Shown here: positions 15,183 to 22,205 of the stretch, piece by piece
Layout: each line of letters begins with the position of its first letter
How positions within the stretch are numbered: the first letter of the stretch is position 1
Notes under the pieces: model-generated
The model's database searches: none
Seen by the model: the letters and a program-made list of their open reading frames with translations, nothing else
What the model was told of the DNA's origin: nothing
NCBI GenBank assembly: GCA_023458535.1
Contig: JAEWYW010000014.1
Span: 1-23,667 of the forward strand
Reading direction: 5' to 3'
Source of the DNA: Bacteroidota bacterium
Lineage (GTDB): Bacteria; Bacteroidota; Bacteroidia; Flavobacteriales; Weeksellaceae
Length of the DNA stretch: 23,667 nucleotides
Position numbers and translations under genes: made by a program

Positions 15183-15759
15183 TATTTATATTGTTAAACA
15201 CTTCACGCAATTTTTTGGATGCCAATTTAACTTCTGTATTCCAATCATTCACGGCATTTCCATCTGCCCCGTCGGAAATGTACTTCAAGCATAAGAAATC
15301 AATATTCTCTAACTGACAAACTTTTGCTAATGCATATGCTTCCATATCTATAACATTGTATTCATCGTTTTTGTGTTCCATTTCAAACTGGTCGCCACTG
15401 CCACAAATCCCTTGTGGAATATTCGGAACTTCTAAACCGTGCGTGAGAATAATTGGAGCGTTTTCAAAAGGCGTTTCAAATTTTTTAAAGCCTAAAGCCA
15501 TCACCTCCATATCTCGCTGAATAAACTGAGTACAATTCACCACCTCTCCCCGCTTGAATGTTGTGCTCCCTGCCGTTCCCAAATTAATAACAATGTCTGG
15601 CTGCGTTTGCTGTAAAGCTTTCATCAAGTTATATGCAGCATTTATTTTTCCAACACCAATAAAAAGTTTTTCTTCATTGTGAAATTCAATTCCGGCTTCG
15701 CTTTCTAGTGCAAAAACAAAAAGGGGTTTTTTGTAGATTTTTTGGTGAATGTTGAGCAT
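15163..15759 (-). CDS. MTA/SAH nucleosidase-like (phosphorylase superfamily) enzyme
   Basis: This 198-residue protein is somewhat shorter than typical Pfs/MTAN (about 230). Landmarks are FALESEAGIEF near the N-terminus (E19/E21 as candidate active-site acids), VINLGTAGS (58-65), GSGDQFEME (120-128), the ribose-binding VIDMEAYALAKV (E140) and the catalytic acid in KYISDGADG (D163). This set points to N-ribosyl bond cleavage of 5'-methylthioadenosine, S-adenosylhomocysteine or 5'-deoxyadenosine. It lies 39 bases downstream of the radical SAM gene on the same strand, so removal of 5'-deoxyadenosine, a radical SAM by-product, is an attractive role, though unproven. Its 3' end overlaps the terminator. 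Confidence 0.83.
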   Translation of the reverse strand: MLNIHQKIYKKPLFVFALESEAGIEFHNEEKLFIGVGKINAAYNLMKALQQTQPDIVINLGTAGSTTFKRGEVVNCTQFIQRDMEVMALGFKKFETPFENAPIILTHGLEVPNIPQGICGSGDQFEMEHKNDEYNVIDMEAYALAKVCQLENIDFLCLKYISDGADGNAVNDWNTEVKLASKKLREVFNNINRRKPHL

Positions 15760-15798
15760 TTTTATAATTAAATAGATAAAATAAAGCGAAAGAAGAAA

Positions 15799-17202
15799 CT
15801 AAAACAAAATTCTTGTATCGCTCCTTAAGTCTTCCAAGTGTTTTTGCTTTTCATCACGATAAAAAAGATTCATGGTCTCAAAAGGAATTAACTTTAAATC
15901 TTTATTGACGATATGTACACAAGATTTTTTTACCGCACGAACGTCGAAATCATGCGCATCCATAAAATTCATAATGATGATTCTAAACAAATTGTCATAA
16001 CCTAAATCTGGAGCGACAACTTCTGGTAGACAACACAATAACTGATTAACCTTCGGTTGCACTTTATCCACAGAAATTCCCGTACTGAAAATATCAATAA
16101 GTTGCATTTTCAAACCTTCATCTTGCTCGTAAACAATAGTGTTTTTTGATTCATTATTTAATAAATCTGCTGGATTAATATATCGCGTCAAGGGAATAGT
16201 TTCGTTTTCAAGTTTTAAAATGTATCCCATTGCTAAAGCATCTGGATTGCACGGCACGGGAATAATATCATCGCAATTCAACAAAGGAAACTGATTGAGA
16301 ATTTCCTGACGAGCTTCGGTTAAAGTAATTTTTTCATGTACAGAATCTTCCCGATTTCTCCCGGCAATTTCTACTGGCTGAAAGGTAATTCCACGCACGC
16401 ATTTTTGTTTCAAAGCAAAGTCGATAATCTTTCCTATTTCATCAACATTTTTTCCTTGCTGCAAAACCACCACAAGTGTAGTCGAAAGATTGAGTTCGTT
16501 CAATTTTGCTAAAGCTTTCATGCGAACATCGGTTAAATCTTTACCTCTAAAATCTTCTAAAACATCGGCTTTAAAAGAGTCAAATTGCAAATAAACCTCA
16601 AATTCGGGAGCATAGGTGGCCAGTTTTTCAGCAAAACCCAGATCATTGGCTATTCTGATTCCGTTGGTATTCAACATTAAATGCTTGATGGGTTTGGATT
16701 TTGCAATGTCCATAATTTTAAAAAACTCTGGATGAATGGTAGGTTCCCCACCACTGATCTGCACTACATCAGGTTCGCCTTCATTTTTCACAATCAGATC
16801 GAACATGGCTTCAATTTCTTCCAAACTTCTGTGACTGCCATAATGAGGAGAAGACATTGCATAGCAAGTAGGACACGTTAAATTGCATCTGTCGGTAACT
16901 TCCACAATGGATAAACAGCTGTGTTGCTCATGATCTACGCACAAACCACAGTCGTAAGGACAGCCATATGCCACATCGGTTCCAAAATGAATTGGCATTT
17001 CTGAAGCCTTATTGTAGTTTCTAATATTTTTGTAGTACTCAACGTCCGTAGCGATTTTTGTTTTGAAAAAACCATGATCGGGACAACGTTTGGTCATAAA
17101 AACACTATCCTCTTCAATAATAATTTTGGCACCAAGCCTCTTCAAACATTCTGGACAAAGACTTATGGTATAGTCGTAATAAGTATAATTTCTTACTGGC
17201 AT
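15799..17202 (-). CDS. Radical SAM enzyme of the MJ0619/tetraether synthase (Tes)-like family
   Basis: This 467-residue protein opens with a rubredoxin-like module, LCPECLKRL and KRCPDHGFF (C16, C19, C40, H43). Next is CPYDCGLCVDHEQHSC (C81, C85, C88, C96), a candidate auxiliary cluster site. The radical SAM motif is TDRCNLTCPTCYA (C106, C110, C113), followed by ISGGEPTIHPEF (SAM binding). The C-terminal part has further cysteines (C318, C390, C391) and SCVHIV...LIPFETMNLFYRD (C428). This arrangement matches the COG1964 group, which includes pterin-methylating MJ0619 and the archaeal lipid-coupling enzyme Tes. The actual substrate here is unknown. It is 13 bases downstream of the small membrane protein gene and 39 upstream of the nucleosidase gene. 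Confidence 0.88.
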   Translation of the reverse strand: MPVRNYTYYDYTISLCPECLKRLGAKIIIEEDSVFMTKRCPDHGFFKTKIATDVEYYKNIRNYNKASEMPIHFGTDVAYGCPYDCGLCVDHEQHSCLSIVEVTDRCNLTCPTCYAMSSPHYGSHRSLEEIEAMFDLIVKNEGEPDVVQISGGEPTIHPEFFKIMDIAKSKPIKHLMLNTNGIRIANDLGFAEKLATYAPEFEVYLQFDSFKADVLEDFRGKDLTDVRMKALAKLNELNLSTTLVVVLQQGKNVDEIGKIIDFALKQKCVRGITFQPVEIAGRNREDSVHEKITLTEARQEILNQFPLLNCDDIIPVPCNPDALAMGYILKLENETIPLTRYINPADLLNNESKNTIVYEQDEGLKMQLIDIFSTGISVDKVQPKVNQLLCCLPEVVAPDLGYDNLFRIIIMNFMDAHDFDVRAVKKSCVHIVNKDLKLIPFETMNLFYRDEKQKHLEDLRSDTRILF

Positions 17203-17215
17203 TCTATTCTTTTAA

Positions 17216-17443
17216 CTACATGCAAATCATTCCACTGATAATTCCGCAAATCATTAGACACACTAAAACCACCATCCAAAAATTATTTTTTGATAGCTTT
17301 TTTGTTCCACCAGATTCATAAATAAGTTTATAAATTCCAGCCACAATCAAAGAGGCGACAAAGGAAACTATGGCGATTATTGCGACAATCATCACAAACA
17401 CACCGCTAAGATCGCCAACTTCAAGAATTATTAGGGGTTTCAT
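17216..17443 (-). CDS. 75-residue protein with two transmembrane helices
   Basis: I do not recognise a family. The 75-residue product has two clear hydrophobic segments, about residues 14-40 (VFVMIVAIIAIVSFVASLIV) and 56-74 (WMVVLVCLMICGIISGMIC), joined by a short basic loop (GGTKKLSKNN). It carries two cysteines in the second helix, one of them penultimate. Coding is supported by tight packing: its start overlaps the 3' end of the Lgt-like gene by 23 bases, and its stop lies 13 bases before the radical SAM start. An accessory or anchoring role for either neighbour is possible but not shown. Confidence 0.8.
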   Translation of the reverse strand: MKPLIILEVGDLSGVFVMIVAIIAIVSFVASLIVAGIYKLIYESGGTKKLSKNNFWMVVLVCLMICGIISGMICM

Positions 17444-18206
17444 CGGGTAAAGCTTTATGTGTTTTTGATTGTAAGGTAAAATTTATTTTATAAATGTAAT
17501 AAATAATCATCAAAAGACATACTATTTGAATGGTCCCCAAACCAAAGATTATTTCTATTTTGGGTTTTATATAATCTAACAAAAATCTAAAACTAAAATA
17601 ACTGAGCATGAAAATTTGGAATACAAACCCCGACGGATATTTCTTCTGTTTTTGAATTTTTTTCAGAAAGAAGCAAAGACAAACAAGGAAAAAGATTTCG
17701 TACAGTGCGACAGGATGTCTTTTGTATTGATCGCCCAAATACATTCCGAAAATAGAGTTTGTGGGAATTCCGTAAGTTTCCTCATAAATCCCAGTTAAAA
17801 AGCACCCTACCCTTCCTATAATCATCGCAAGGATTAATGGAAAGGTAATCAAGTCACCAGTACTTTTTTTATAGCCAACGATTTTTTTTGCTATTTCAAC
17901 ACCAAGTAGTCCAAATGCAAGTCCACCAACAATGGTATTACTTGACCAAAATTTTTGAAAATTAAATTCTTGATTAAATAATGCAAACGGATTCTCTAAA
18001 TTCCCAATAAATTTAGAACCCAACAAAGCTCCTGCCGTAGCGCCAACAAGTATTGCTAACGATATATGAAGAGGCATCTTCTCAGTTGATTTCCGTTTCA
18101 GAAAATAGTAATAACGCATTCCCATGAAAATACCCAAGGATTCTAAAATAGGATGAATCCAAACATCTTTTCCGAACAAATGCAATGTAACTGGGAAGTC
18201 TATCAT
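17421..18206 (-). CDS. Prolipoprotein diacylglyceryl transferase (Lgt) paralog with altered active site
   Basis: The true start is the ATG at 18206 (MIDFPVTLHLFGKDVWIHP), giving 261 residues. The frame stays open through the tRNA genes upstream, but that part is not coding. About seven hydrophobic segments and the Lgt landmarks are present: TIVGGLAFGLLGVE, IIGRVGCFLTG (R132), YKRHPVALYE (R163-E170) and FSFRFLLDYIKP (R207). Compared by eye with E. coli Lgt, the catalytic His of the HGG motif is V93 and the Asn of GRxGNF is C135. It is therefore a paralog, perhaps acting on another acceptor or lipid. It heads the radical SAM cassette and overlaps the next gene by 23 bases. Confidence 0.87.
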   Translation of the reverse strand: MIDFPVTLHLFGKDVWIHPILESLGIFMGMRYYYFLKRKSTEKMPLHISLAILVGATAGALLGSKFIGNLENPFALFNQEFNFQKFWSSNTIVGGLAFGLLGVEIAKKIVGYKKSTGDLITFPLILAMIIGRVGCFLTGIYEETYGIPTNSIFGMYLGDQYKRHPVALYEIFFLVCLCFFLKKIQKQKKYPSGFVFQIFMLSYFSFRFLLDYIKPKIEIIFGLGTIQIVCLLMIIYYIYKINFTLQSKTHKALPDETPNNS

Positions 18207-18222
18207 TGGAGAATTATAACCA

Positions 18223-18230
18223 CAAAAATA
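18223..18230 (-). promoter_or_regulatory. Putative -7 box for the Lgt-paralog operon
   Basis: On the minus strand TATTTTTG matches TAnnTTTG fully and lies 16 bases before the start codon, downstream of the tRNA terminator. No good -33 element is visible. Confidence 0.4.
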
Positions 18231-18273
18231 GAATATAAGTTTCAATAGAAAGAAGAGGTGATGGTACAAAATC

Positions 18274-18310
18274 AAAAAACCCTCTGAAATCAAATGATTC
18301 AGAGGGTTTA
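18274..18310 (-). terminator. Intrinsic terminator of the tRNA operon
   Basis: On the minus strand AAACCCTCTGAA pairs with TTCAGAGGGTTT and is followed by a T run (the A run at 18274-18279 on the plus strand). It separates the tRNAs from the Lgt-paralog gene. Confidence 0.88.
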
Positions 18311-18313
18311 AAG

Positions 18314-18397
18314 TACCCCGGGCGGGACTTGAACCCGCACGCCAAAAGAGGCACAGGATTTTAAGTCCTGCGTGTCTACCAGTTCCACCACCAGGGC
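18314..18397 (-). tRNA. tRNA-Leu (anticodon UAA)
   Basis: The 84-base cloverleaf has acceptor GCCCTGG / CCGGGGT with two wobble pairs. The anticodon stem is CAGGA / TCCTG around loop CTTAAAA (UAA). A long class II variable arm and T-loop GTTCAAGT are present. CCA is not encoded (CTT follows the discriminator A). It is the last tRNA of the three-gene operon. Confidence 0.96.
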
Positions 18398-18403
18398 ATG
18401 GAG

Positions 18404-18479
18404 TGGAGCGAAAAACGGGATTCGAACCCGCGACCCCAACCTTGGCAAGGTTGTGCTCTACCAGCTGAGCTATTTTCGC
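18404..18479 (-). tRNA. tRNA-Gly (anticodon GCC)
   Basis: The 76-base cloverleaf has acceptor GCGAAAA / TTTTCGC with discriminator T. The anticodon stem is CAACC / GGTTG around loop TTGCCAA (GCC). D-arm AGCTCAGCTGGTAGAGC and T-arm GGGTTCGAATCCC are normal. CCA is encoded at 18404-18406. Confidence 0.97.
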
Positions 18480-18484
18480 ATCGA

Positions 18485-18569
18485 TGGTGCGGATGAAGGG
18501 ACTCGAACCCCCACGCCTCACGGCACCAGATCCTAAGTCTGGCGTGGCTACCAATTACACCACATCCGC
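18485..18569 (-). tRNA. tRNA-Leu (anticodon UAG)
   Basis: The 85 bases include the encoded CCA at 18485-18487. Acceptor GCGGATG pairs with CATCCGC. The anticodon stem is CCAGA / TCTGG around loop CTTAGGA (UAG). The class II variable arm (GCCGTGAGGC) and T-loop GTTCGAGT are present. It is first in the operon. Confidence 0.96.
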
Positions 18570-18605
18570 TAATATTGAAAGATCTTCTGTTCGATTTTGT
18601 GAGTG

Positions 18606-18637
18606 CAAATATAGAAGATATTTTGTTTCCTCACAAA
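18606..18637 (-). promoter_or_regulatory. Promoter of the tRNA operon
   Basis: On the minus strand TTTG (18634-18637), a 20-base spacer and TATATTTG (18606-18613) give a textbook Bacteroidota promoter, about 37 bases before the first tRNA. Confidence 0.78.
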
Positions 18638-18733
18638 CAAAAATTAAAAAAATATTTTTTTTCTAAAACTTCATTCCTGAAATTTTAAATTACATTTCTA
18701 TTTCTTACTTTTACATTCTAATTTAATTATGAC

Positions 18734-19114
18734 ATGGAATTACAAGGAACGGTAAAAAAAGTTTTTGATACTCAAACATTTGCGAGCGGTTTTCAAAAAA
18801 GAGAGATGATATTGTTAACACAAGAGCAATATCCACAACCTATTAGTATTGAGTTTTTACAAGACAAAATAAATTTATTAGATACAGTTTCTGAAGGTGA
18901 AAATGTAAAAGTAGGCATCAACATTAGAGGTAGAGAATGGACTTCCCCACAAGGTGAAGTGAAATATTTCAACTCTATTACAGGATGGAGAATAGAGAAG
19001 GTTTCTGATTTTGGAGGTTCTGAACCAACACAAGCTCAGCCCTCAGCAAACCAGACTCCTGCATCCAATGGAAATCCTTTTGCAGAGGATGAAGACGATG
19101 ATTTACCATTTTAA
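18734..19114 (+). CDS. DUF3127 OB-fold-like protein with an SSB-type acidic tail
   Basis: This 126-residue protein has a DUF3127 domain at residues 1-95: MELQGTVKKVFDTQTFASGF, KREMILLTQEQYPQPISIEF and GREWTSPQGEVKYFNSITGW. The pattern is like a single-stranded-DNA-binding OB fold. Residues 96-115 are a disordered Gln/Pro/Ser/Asn linker. The last ten residues are AEDEDDDLPF, nearly the same as the SSB C-terminal tip (DDDIPF) that recruits repair and replication proteins. DUF3127 proteins are common in Bacteroidota and not well characterised. ssDNA binding and partner recruitment are inferences from the fold and tail. A terminator follows the gene. Confidence 0.88.
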   Translation: MELQGTVKKVFDTQTFASGFQKREMILLTQEQYPQPISIEFLQDKINLLDTVSEGENVKVGINIRGREWTSPQGEVKYFNSITGWRIEKVSDFGGSEPTQAQPSANQTPASNGNPFAEDEDDDLPF

Positions 19115-19141
19115 TTTCAGATCATTTTATAACTTCAAAAT

Positions 19142-19173
19142 AAAATCCTGCTTTCTTAAAGTAGGATTTTTTT
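19142..19173 (+). terminator. Intrinsic terminator after the DUF3127 gene
   Basis: AAATCCTGCTTT / AAAGTAGGATTT form a twelve-base-pair stem (one G-U) with loop CTT and a T run. It ends only about five bases before the aat ATG. Confidence 0.85.
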
Positions 19174-19177
19174 AGCC

Positions 19178-19825
19178 ATGTTTCTTTTAGATAAAAACGA
19201 AATTTCTTTTCCCGATCCTCTTCTTAATGATGGTTTTGATGGGATTTTGGCTGTCGGCGGAGATTTATCTGTCGAAAGATTGCTTTTTGCCTATCAAATC
19301 GGTCTTTTCCCGTGGTTTAATCCTGGCGAAGAAATTTTATGGTGGTGCCCAGATCCACGATTTGTATTGTTCCCGACCGAATTAAAAGTTTCCAAATCTA
19401 TGCGGAAAATTTTGAAGAACGAGGTTTTTAGTTTTACTGAAAATACGTGTTTTGAGAAGGTAATTGATAGTTGCCAAACCATTTCAAGAAAAGGACAAGA
19501 TGGCACCTGGTTATCGGATGAACTGAAAGAATCTTTTATGCATTTACATACAATAGGATACGCCAGAAGCGTAGAGGTTTGGCAAAACAATGAATTGGTG
19601 GGTGGATTTTACGGCATGAAGCTGGGAAAGGTTTTTTGCGGAGAAAGCATGTTTGCAAAAGTGAGCAACGCTTCCAAGGCTGGTTTTATTTATTTCGTGG
19701 AGAAGTATAAAAATGATTTGGAAGTAATCGACTGTCAGTCTCACACCTCTCATTTAGAAAGTTTAGGAGCGAGGATGATTCCTAAAAAAGATTTTTTACA
19801 AATACTGTCTTATGGATCCAAATAA
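19178..19825 (+). CDS. aat: Leucyl/phenylalanyl-tRNA--protein transferase
   Basis: This 215-residue protein matches Aat along its length: EISFPDPLLNDGFDGILAVGG, GLFPWFNPGEEILWWCPDPR, and the aminoacyl-transfer region GGFYGMKLGKVFCGESMF followed by NASKAGF. It attaches Leu or Phe from tRNA to N-terminal Lys or Arg of proteins, marking them for ClpAP/ClpS degradation in the N-degron pathway. The start lies directly behind a terminator hairpin, so either read-through or a promoter within that hairpin region must supply its transcript. The 3' end overlaps the EamA transporter gene by 14 bases. Confidence 0.95.
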   Translation: MFLLDKNEISFPDPLLNDGFDGILAVGGDLSVERLLFAYQIGLFPWFNPGEEILWWCPDPRFVLFPTELKVSKSMRKILKNEVFSFTENTCFEKVIDSCQTISRKGQDGTWLSDELKESFMHLHTIGYARSVEVWQNNELVGGFYGMKLGKVFCGESMFAKVSNASKAGFIYFVEKYKNDLEVIDCQSHTSHLESLGARMIPKKDFLQILSYGSK

Positions 19826-20684
19826 AGAAAAGTGGCTTCTACTTGTGGTTCTAACCCTTATTTGGGGTTCATCATTTATTTTAATTAAGAAATCGCTGGA
19901 TTATTTCAATCCGTATCAAGTTGGAGCGTTGAGGGTTTTGATTGCGGGAATTATCCTACTTCCCATTGCGATCTACAACTATAAATTATTTCCCAAAAAA
20001 CATATTAAATGGCTGGTCGTTGCTGCACTATGCGGAAATTTTATTCCTATGTTCTTATTTCCTATTGCTGAAACGAGGATCAGCAGCAGTATTGCAGGTA
20101 TTATCAATTCAATGATGCCAATTTTTGTGATTATTGTAGGAGCAATCTTTTGGAAATTTTCCGTGACGAAACATCAAATTATTGGTGTTGCAGTAAGCTT
20201 TACAGGCGTTTGCCTCTTGGCTTTAGGTGGCGGTGAAGAAAGCACTTTTGAAATTTTCCCTATTCTCTTACTTCTTTTAGCTACTTTGCTCTATGCAGTA
20301 AGCACTACAACGGTTAAAGCTAAATTGATGGAAGTAAATTCGACCATTTTATCGTCTTTTGTATTTTCATTTGTTTTATTAATCCCTTCTCTGATTGCGC
20401 TAGTAATGACGGGATTTTTTACTGATAAAATTTATCATCCAGAGATTTTAAAAGGTTTGGGTTTTGTGAGCTTGCTATCAGTTTTCGGAACTGGCCTGGC
20501 AATGATGCTGAATTATAGACTTCTAAAGACCTCTACCCCACTTTTTGCTTCAACAGTGACATTACTCATGCCATTGGTCGCAATAGTTTGGGGTTTTATA
20601 GACGGTGAGACACTAACCATTTTACAGCTCGTAGGAGCGGTAGTGATCCTCGCTGGACTGATATTCTTGAGATCCAAAAAATAA
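19812..20684 (+). CDS. EamA/DMT-family transporter
   Basis: This 290-residue membrane protein has ten predicted transmembrane helices arranged as two EamA repeats. The first begins LLVVLTLIWGSSFILIKKSL with the usual WGSSF motif. The second includes LYAVSTTTVKAKL and ends with TPLFASTVTLLMPLVAIVWG and GAVVILAGLIFLRSKK. Drug/metabolite transporters of this class export amino acids or metabolites, but the substrate cannot be read from sequence. Its start overlaps aat by 14 bases, so translation is coupled. A terminator follows. Confidence 0.92.
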   Translation: MDPNKEKWLLLVVLTLIWGSSFILIKKSLDYFNPYQVGALRVLIAGIILLPIAIYNYKLFPKKHIKWLVVAALCGNFIPMFLFPIAETRISSSIAGIINSMMPIFVIIVGAIFWKFSVTKHQIIGVAVSFTGVCLLALGGGEESTFEIFPILLLLLATLLYAVSTTTVKAKLMEVNSTILSSFVFSFVLLIPSLIALVMTGFFTDKIYHPEILKGLGFVSLLSVFGTGLAMMLNYRLLKTSTPLFASTVTLLMPLVAIVWGFIDGETLTILQLVGAVVILAGLIFLRSKK

Positions 20685-20712
20685 AAAACTGCGAGTGTAT
20701 TTCGCAGTTTTT
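20684..20712. terminator. Bidirectional terminator between transporter and TPR gene
   Basis: AAAAACTGCGA pairs with TCGCAGTTTTT around a seven-base loop (GTGTATT), placed between two convergent stops. Confidence 0.88.
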
Positions 20713-20725
20713 ATTTTACATTCTC

Positions 20726-22096
20726 TTATTTCTTTTTGGTTTTCACCTTTTTAAGTTCGTCCTTAATGTAAGGATATTTACTCTTCATATCTTCCACAAG
20801 TGAGGCATCTAAATGGATGGCTTTTTTAAGCGCTTCTTTTCCTTCCTTATTGATTCCTAAAGTAAAATAGCAATTGCTCAACTGAAAGTACAATTCTGCT
20901 CTGTTGTGAAGTTTAACAGCATTGAGAAGAACGGTTATCGCATCCTCGTGCTCACCCAAAAGCATAAGCACTTCGGCATAAGCATACCAATTATAGAAGC
21001 GGGAGGGCTCTTCAACTACAAGCTTTTTGAGGCAAGATAAACTTTCTTCAATTTTCCCTACAGAAACGAAAAGATAAGCCAACCTTTTCTGATAGTCTAA
21101 ATTAGAATCATTGAGAAGCGTGGCTTCCTTACAAAAGTACAATGACTCTTCAAAGCTTCCCATTTCTTCGTAGATGTAAGACTGCTCCATCATTGCCAAA
21201 TAAAACTGTGGGTCTTCTCTTAAAGATTTTTGAAAAGAATTTAAAGCCAACAATGGCTGTTTCATTTCTTTGTAACAAAGACCAATTTTATAAAAAGTAA
21301 ATGCTTTGGTATATTCAAGTTCAAGCATTTCTTCATATACCTCAATGGCTTTAGAATATTGCTTTAAGGCTTCATAACAAGTTGCCTTACTTGCGTATAC
21401 ACCAACAGAATTGGAATTAATGGCTAAGAGATAATCGAAACCTCTAATGGCTTCTTCATAATTTTTCCTCGCAAAAAAATACTGTCCGTATTCGTACCAA
21501 GCCGTTTCTGAGAAAGGAAATTCATCCAAATAACCATTTAAAAACGCAATCGCTTCATCACCTTTGTTGAGTTCATTAAAACAATGCATACAGTTTTCCA
21601 ATGCATACTCATCATTAGGATCGTCTTGTAAAGCGTTCTGATAGTATTTCAATGCATTGAAAGGATCTCCCAGGTTGATATATTCATCAGCGATAAAATT
21701 ATTTAGGAAGTTGATTTCTTCTCCTAATTTCAACGCTTCTTTACAAATTTCAATAGACTTATGCGGGTTTCCAAGGTTGGAATAGTATTTCGCATAACAT
21801 ACCATAAAATCTATATTATCCATAGAGGAAGCTTTCAGTTCATTGATTAATTCCTTAGCGGGAATATAATCTTCAAACTCCAGCAAAACCTCCAATTTTT
21901 TAATCTTAATGTCTAGTGAATTGGGATGCAACTTCAGTCCGAAATTAACAGCAATATCTGCATAATTAAAATCTCCCAACTCTAAATAATAAACAATGAC
22001 ATCTTCTAAATCTCCGGTATCGAAATAAAGTTCTTCATTGTTTTCAATCATTTCTTCGAACCTTTTTATCAGTTCATTATCAAAATATTCTTCCAA
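20726..22096 (-). CDS. Tetratricopeptide repeat protein, TTG start
   Basis: This 456-residue protein is almost entirely TPR helices, roughly 11-12 repeats, for example NALKYYQNALQDDPNDEYAL, then EEAIRGFDYLLAINSNSVGV and LALNSFQKSLREDPQFYLAM. There is no signal peptide; the C-terminus is basic (KKVKTKKK). The start is TTG at 22096 (EEYFDNELIKRFEE follows): an in-frame stop lies two codons upstream and no in-frame ATG is available until residue 16. TPR proteins act as interaction scaffolds; the partner is unknown. It lies 109 bases after glmM on the same strand. Confidence 0.88.
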   Translation of the reverse strand: MEEYFDNELIKRFEEMIENNEELYFDTGDLEDVIVYYLELGDFNYADIAVNFGLKLHPNSLDIKIKKLEVLLEFEDYIPAKELINELKASSMDNIDFMVCYAKYYSNLGNPHKSIEICKEALKLGEEINFLNNFIADEYINLGDPFNALKYYQNALQDDPNDEYALENCMHCFNELNKGDEAIAFLNGYLDEFPFSETAWYEYGQYFFARKNYEEAIRGFDYLLAINSNSVGVYASKATCYEALKQYSKAIEVYEEMLELEYTKAFTFYKIGLCYKEMKQPLLALNSFQKSLREDPQFYLAMMEQSYIYEEMGSFEESLYFCKEATLLNDSNLDYQKRLAYLFVSVGKIEESLSCLKKLVVEEPSRFYNWYAYAEVLMLLGEHEDAITVLLNAVKLHNRAELYFQLSNCYFTLGINKEGKEALKKAIHLDASLVEDMKSKYPYIKDELKKVKTKKK

Positions 22097-22205
22097 TATT
22101 CATTTCTCGTTGCTCTCCAAAAAGTGAAATATGCCTTCCACAAATTGAACAGCCTTAATTTAACAATTGGCTTTAAATAATATCAACTTAATTCTTAAAA
22201 ATCAA

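Noticed and set aside
18207..18554. Upstream extension of the Lgt-paralog frame through the tRNA genes
   Set aside because: The translation (for example AQLVEHNLAKVGVAGSNPV) is the well-known artefact of reading through tRNA genes, and a terminator at 18274-18310 separates it from the real gene.
18484..18666. Plus-strand ORF of 60 residues over tRNA-Leu and the tRNA promoter
   Set aside because: It is antisense to a tRNA and promoter, with no protein-like features.
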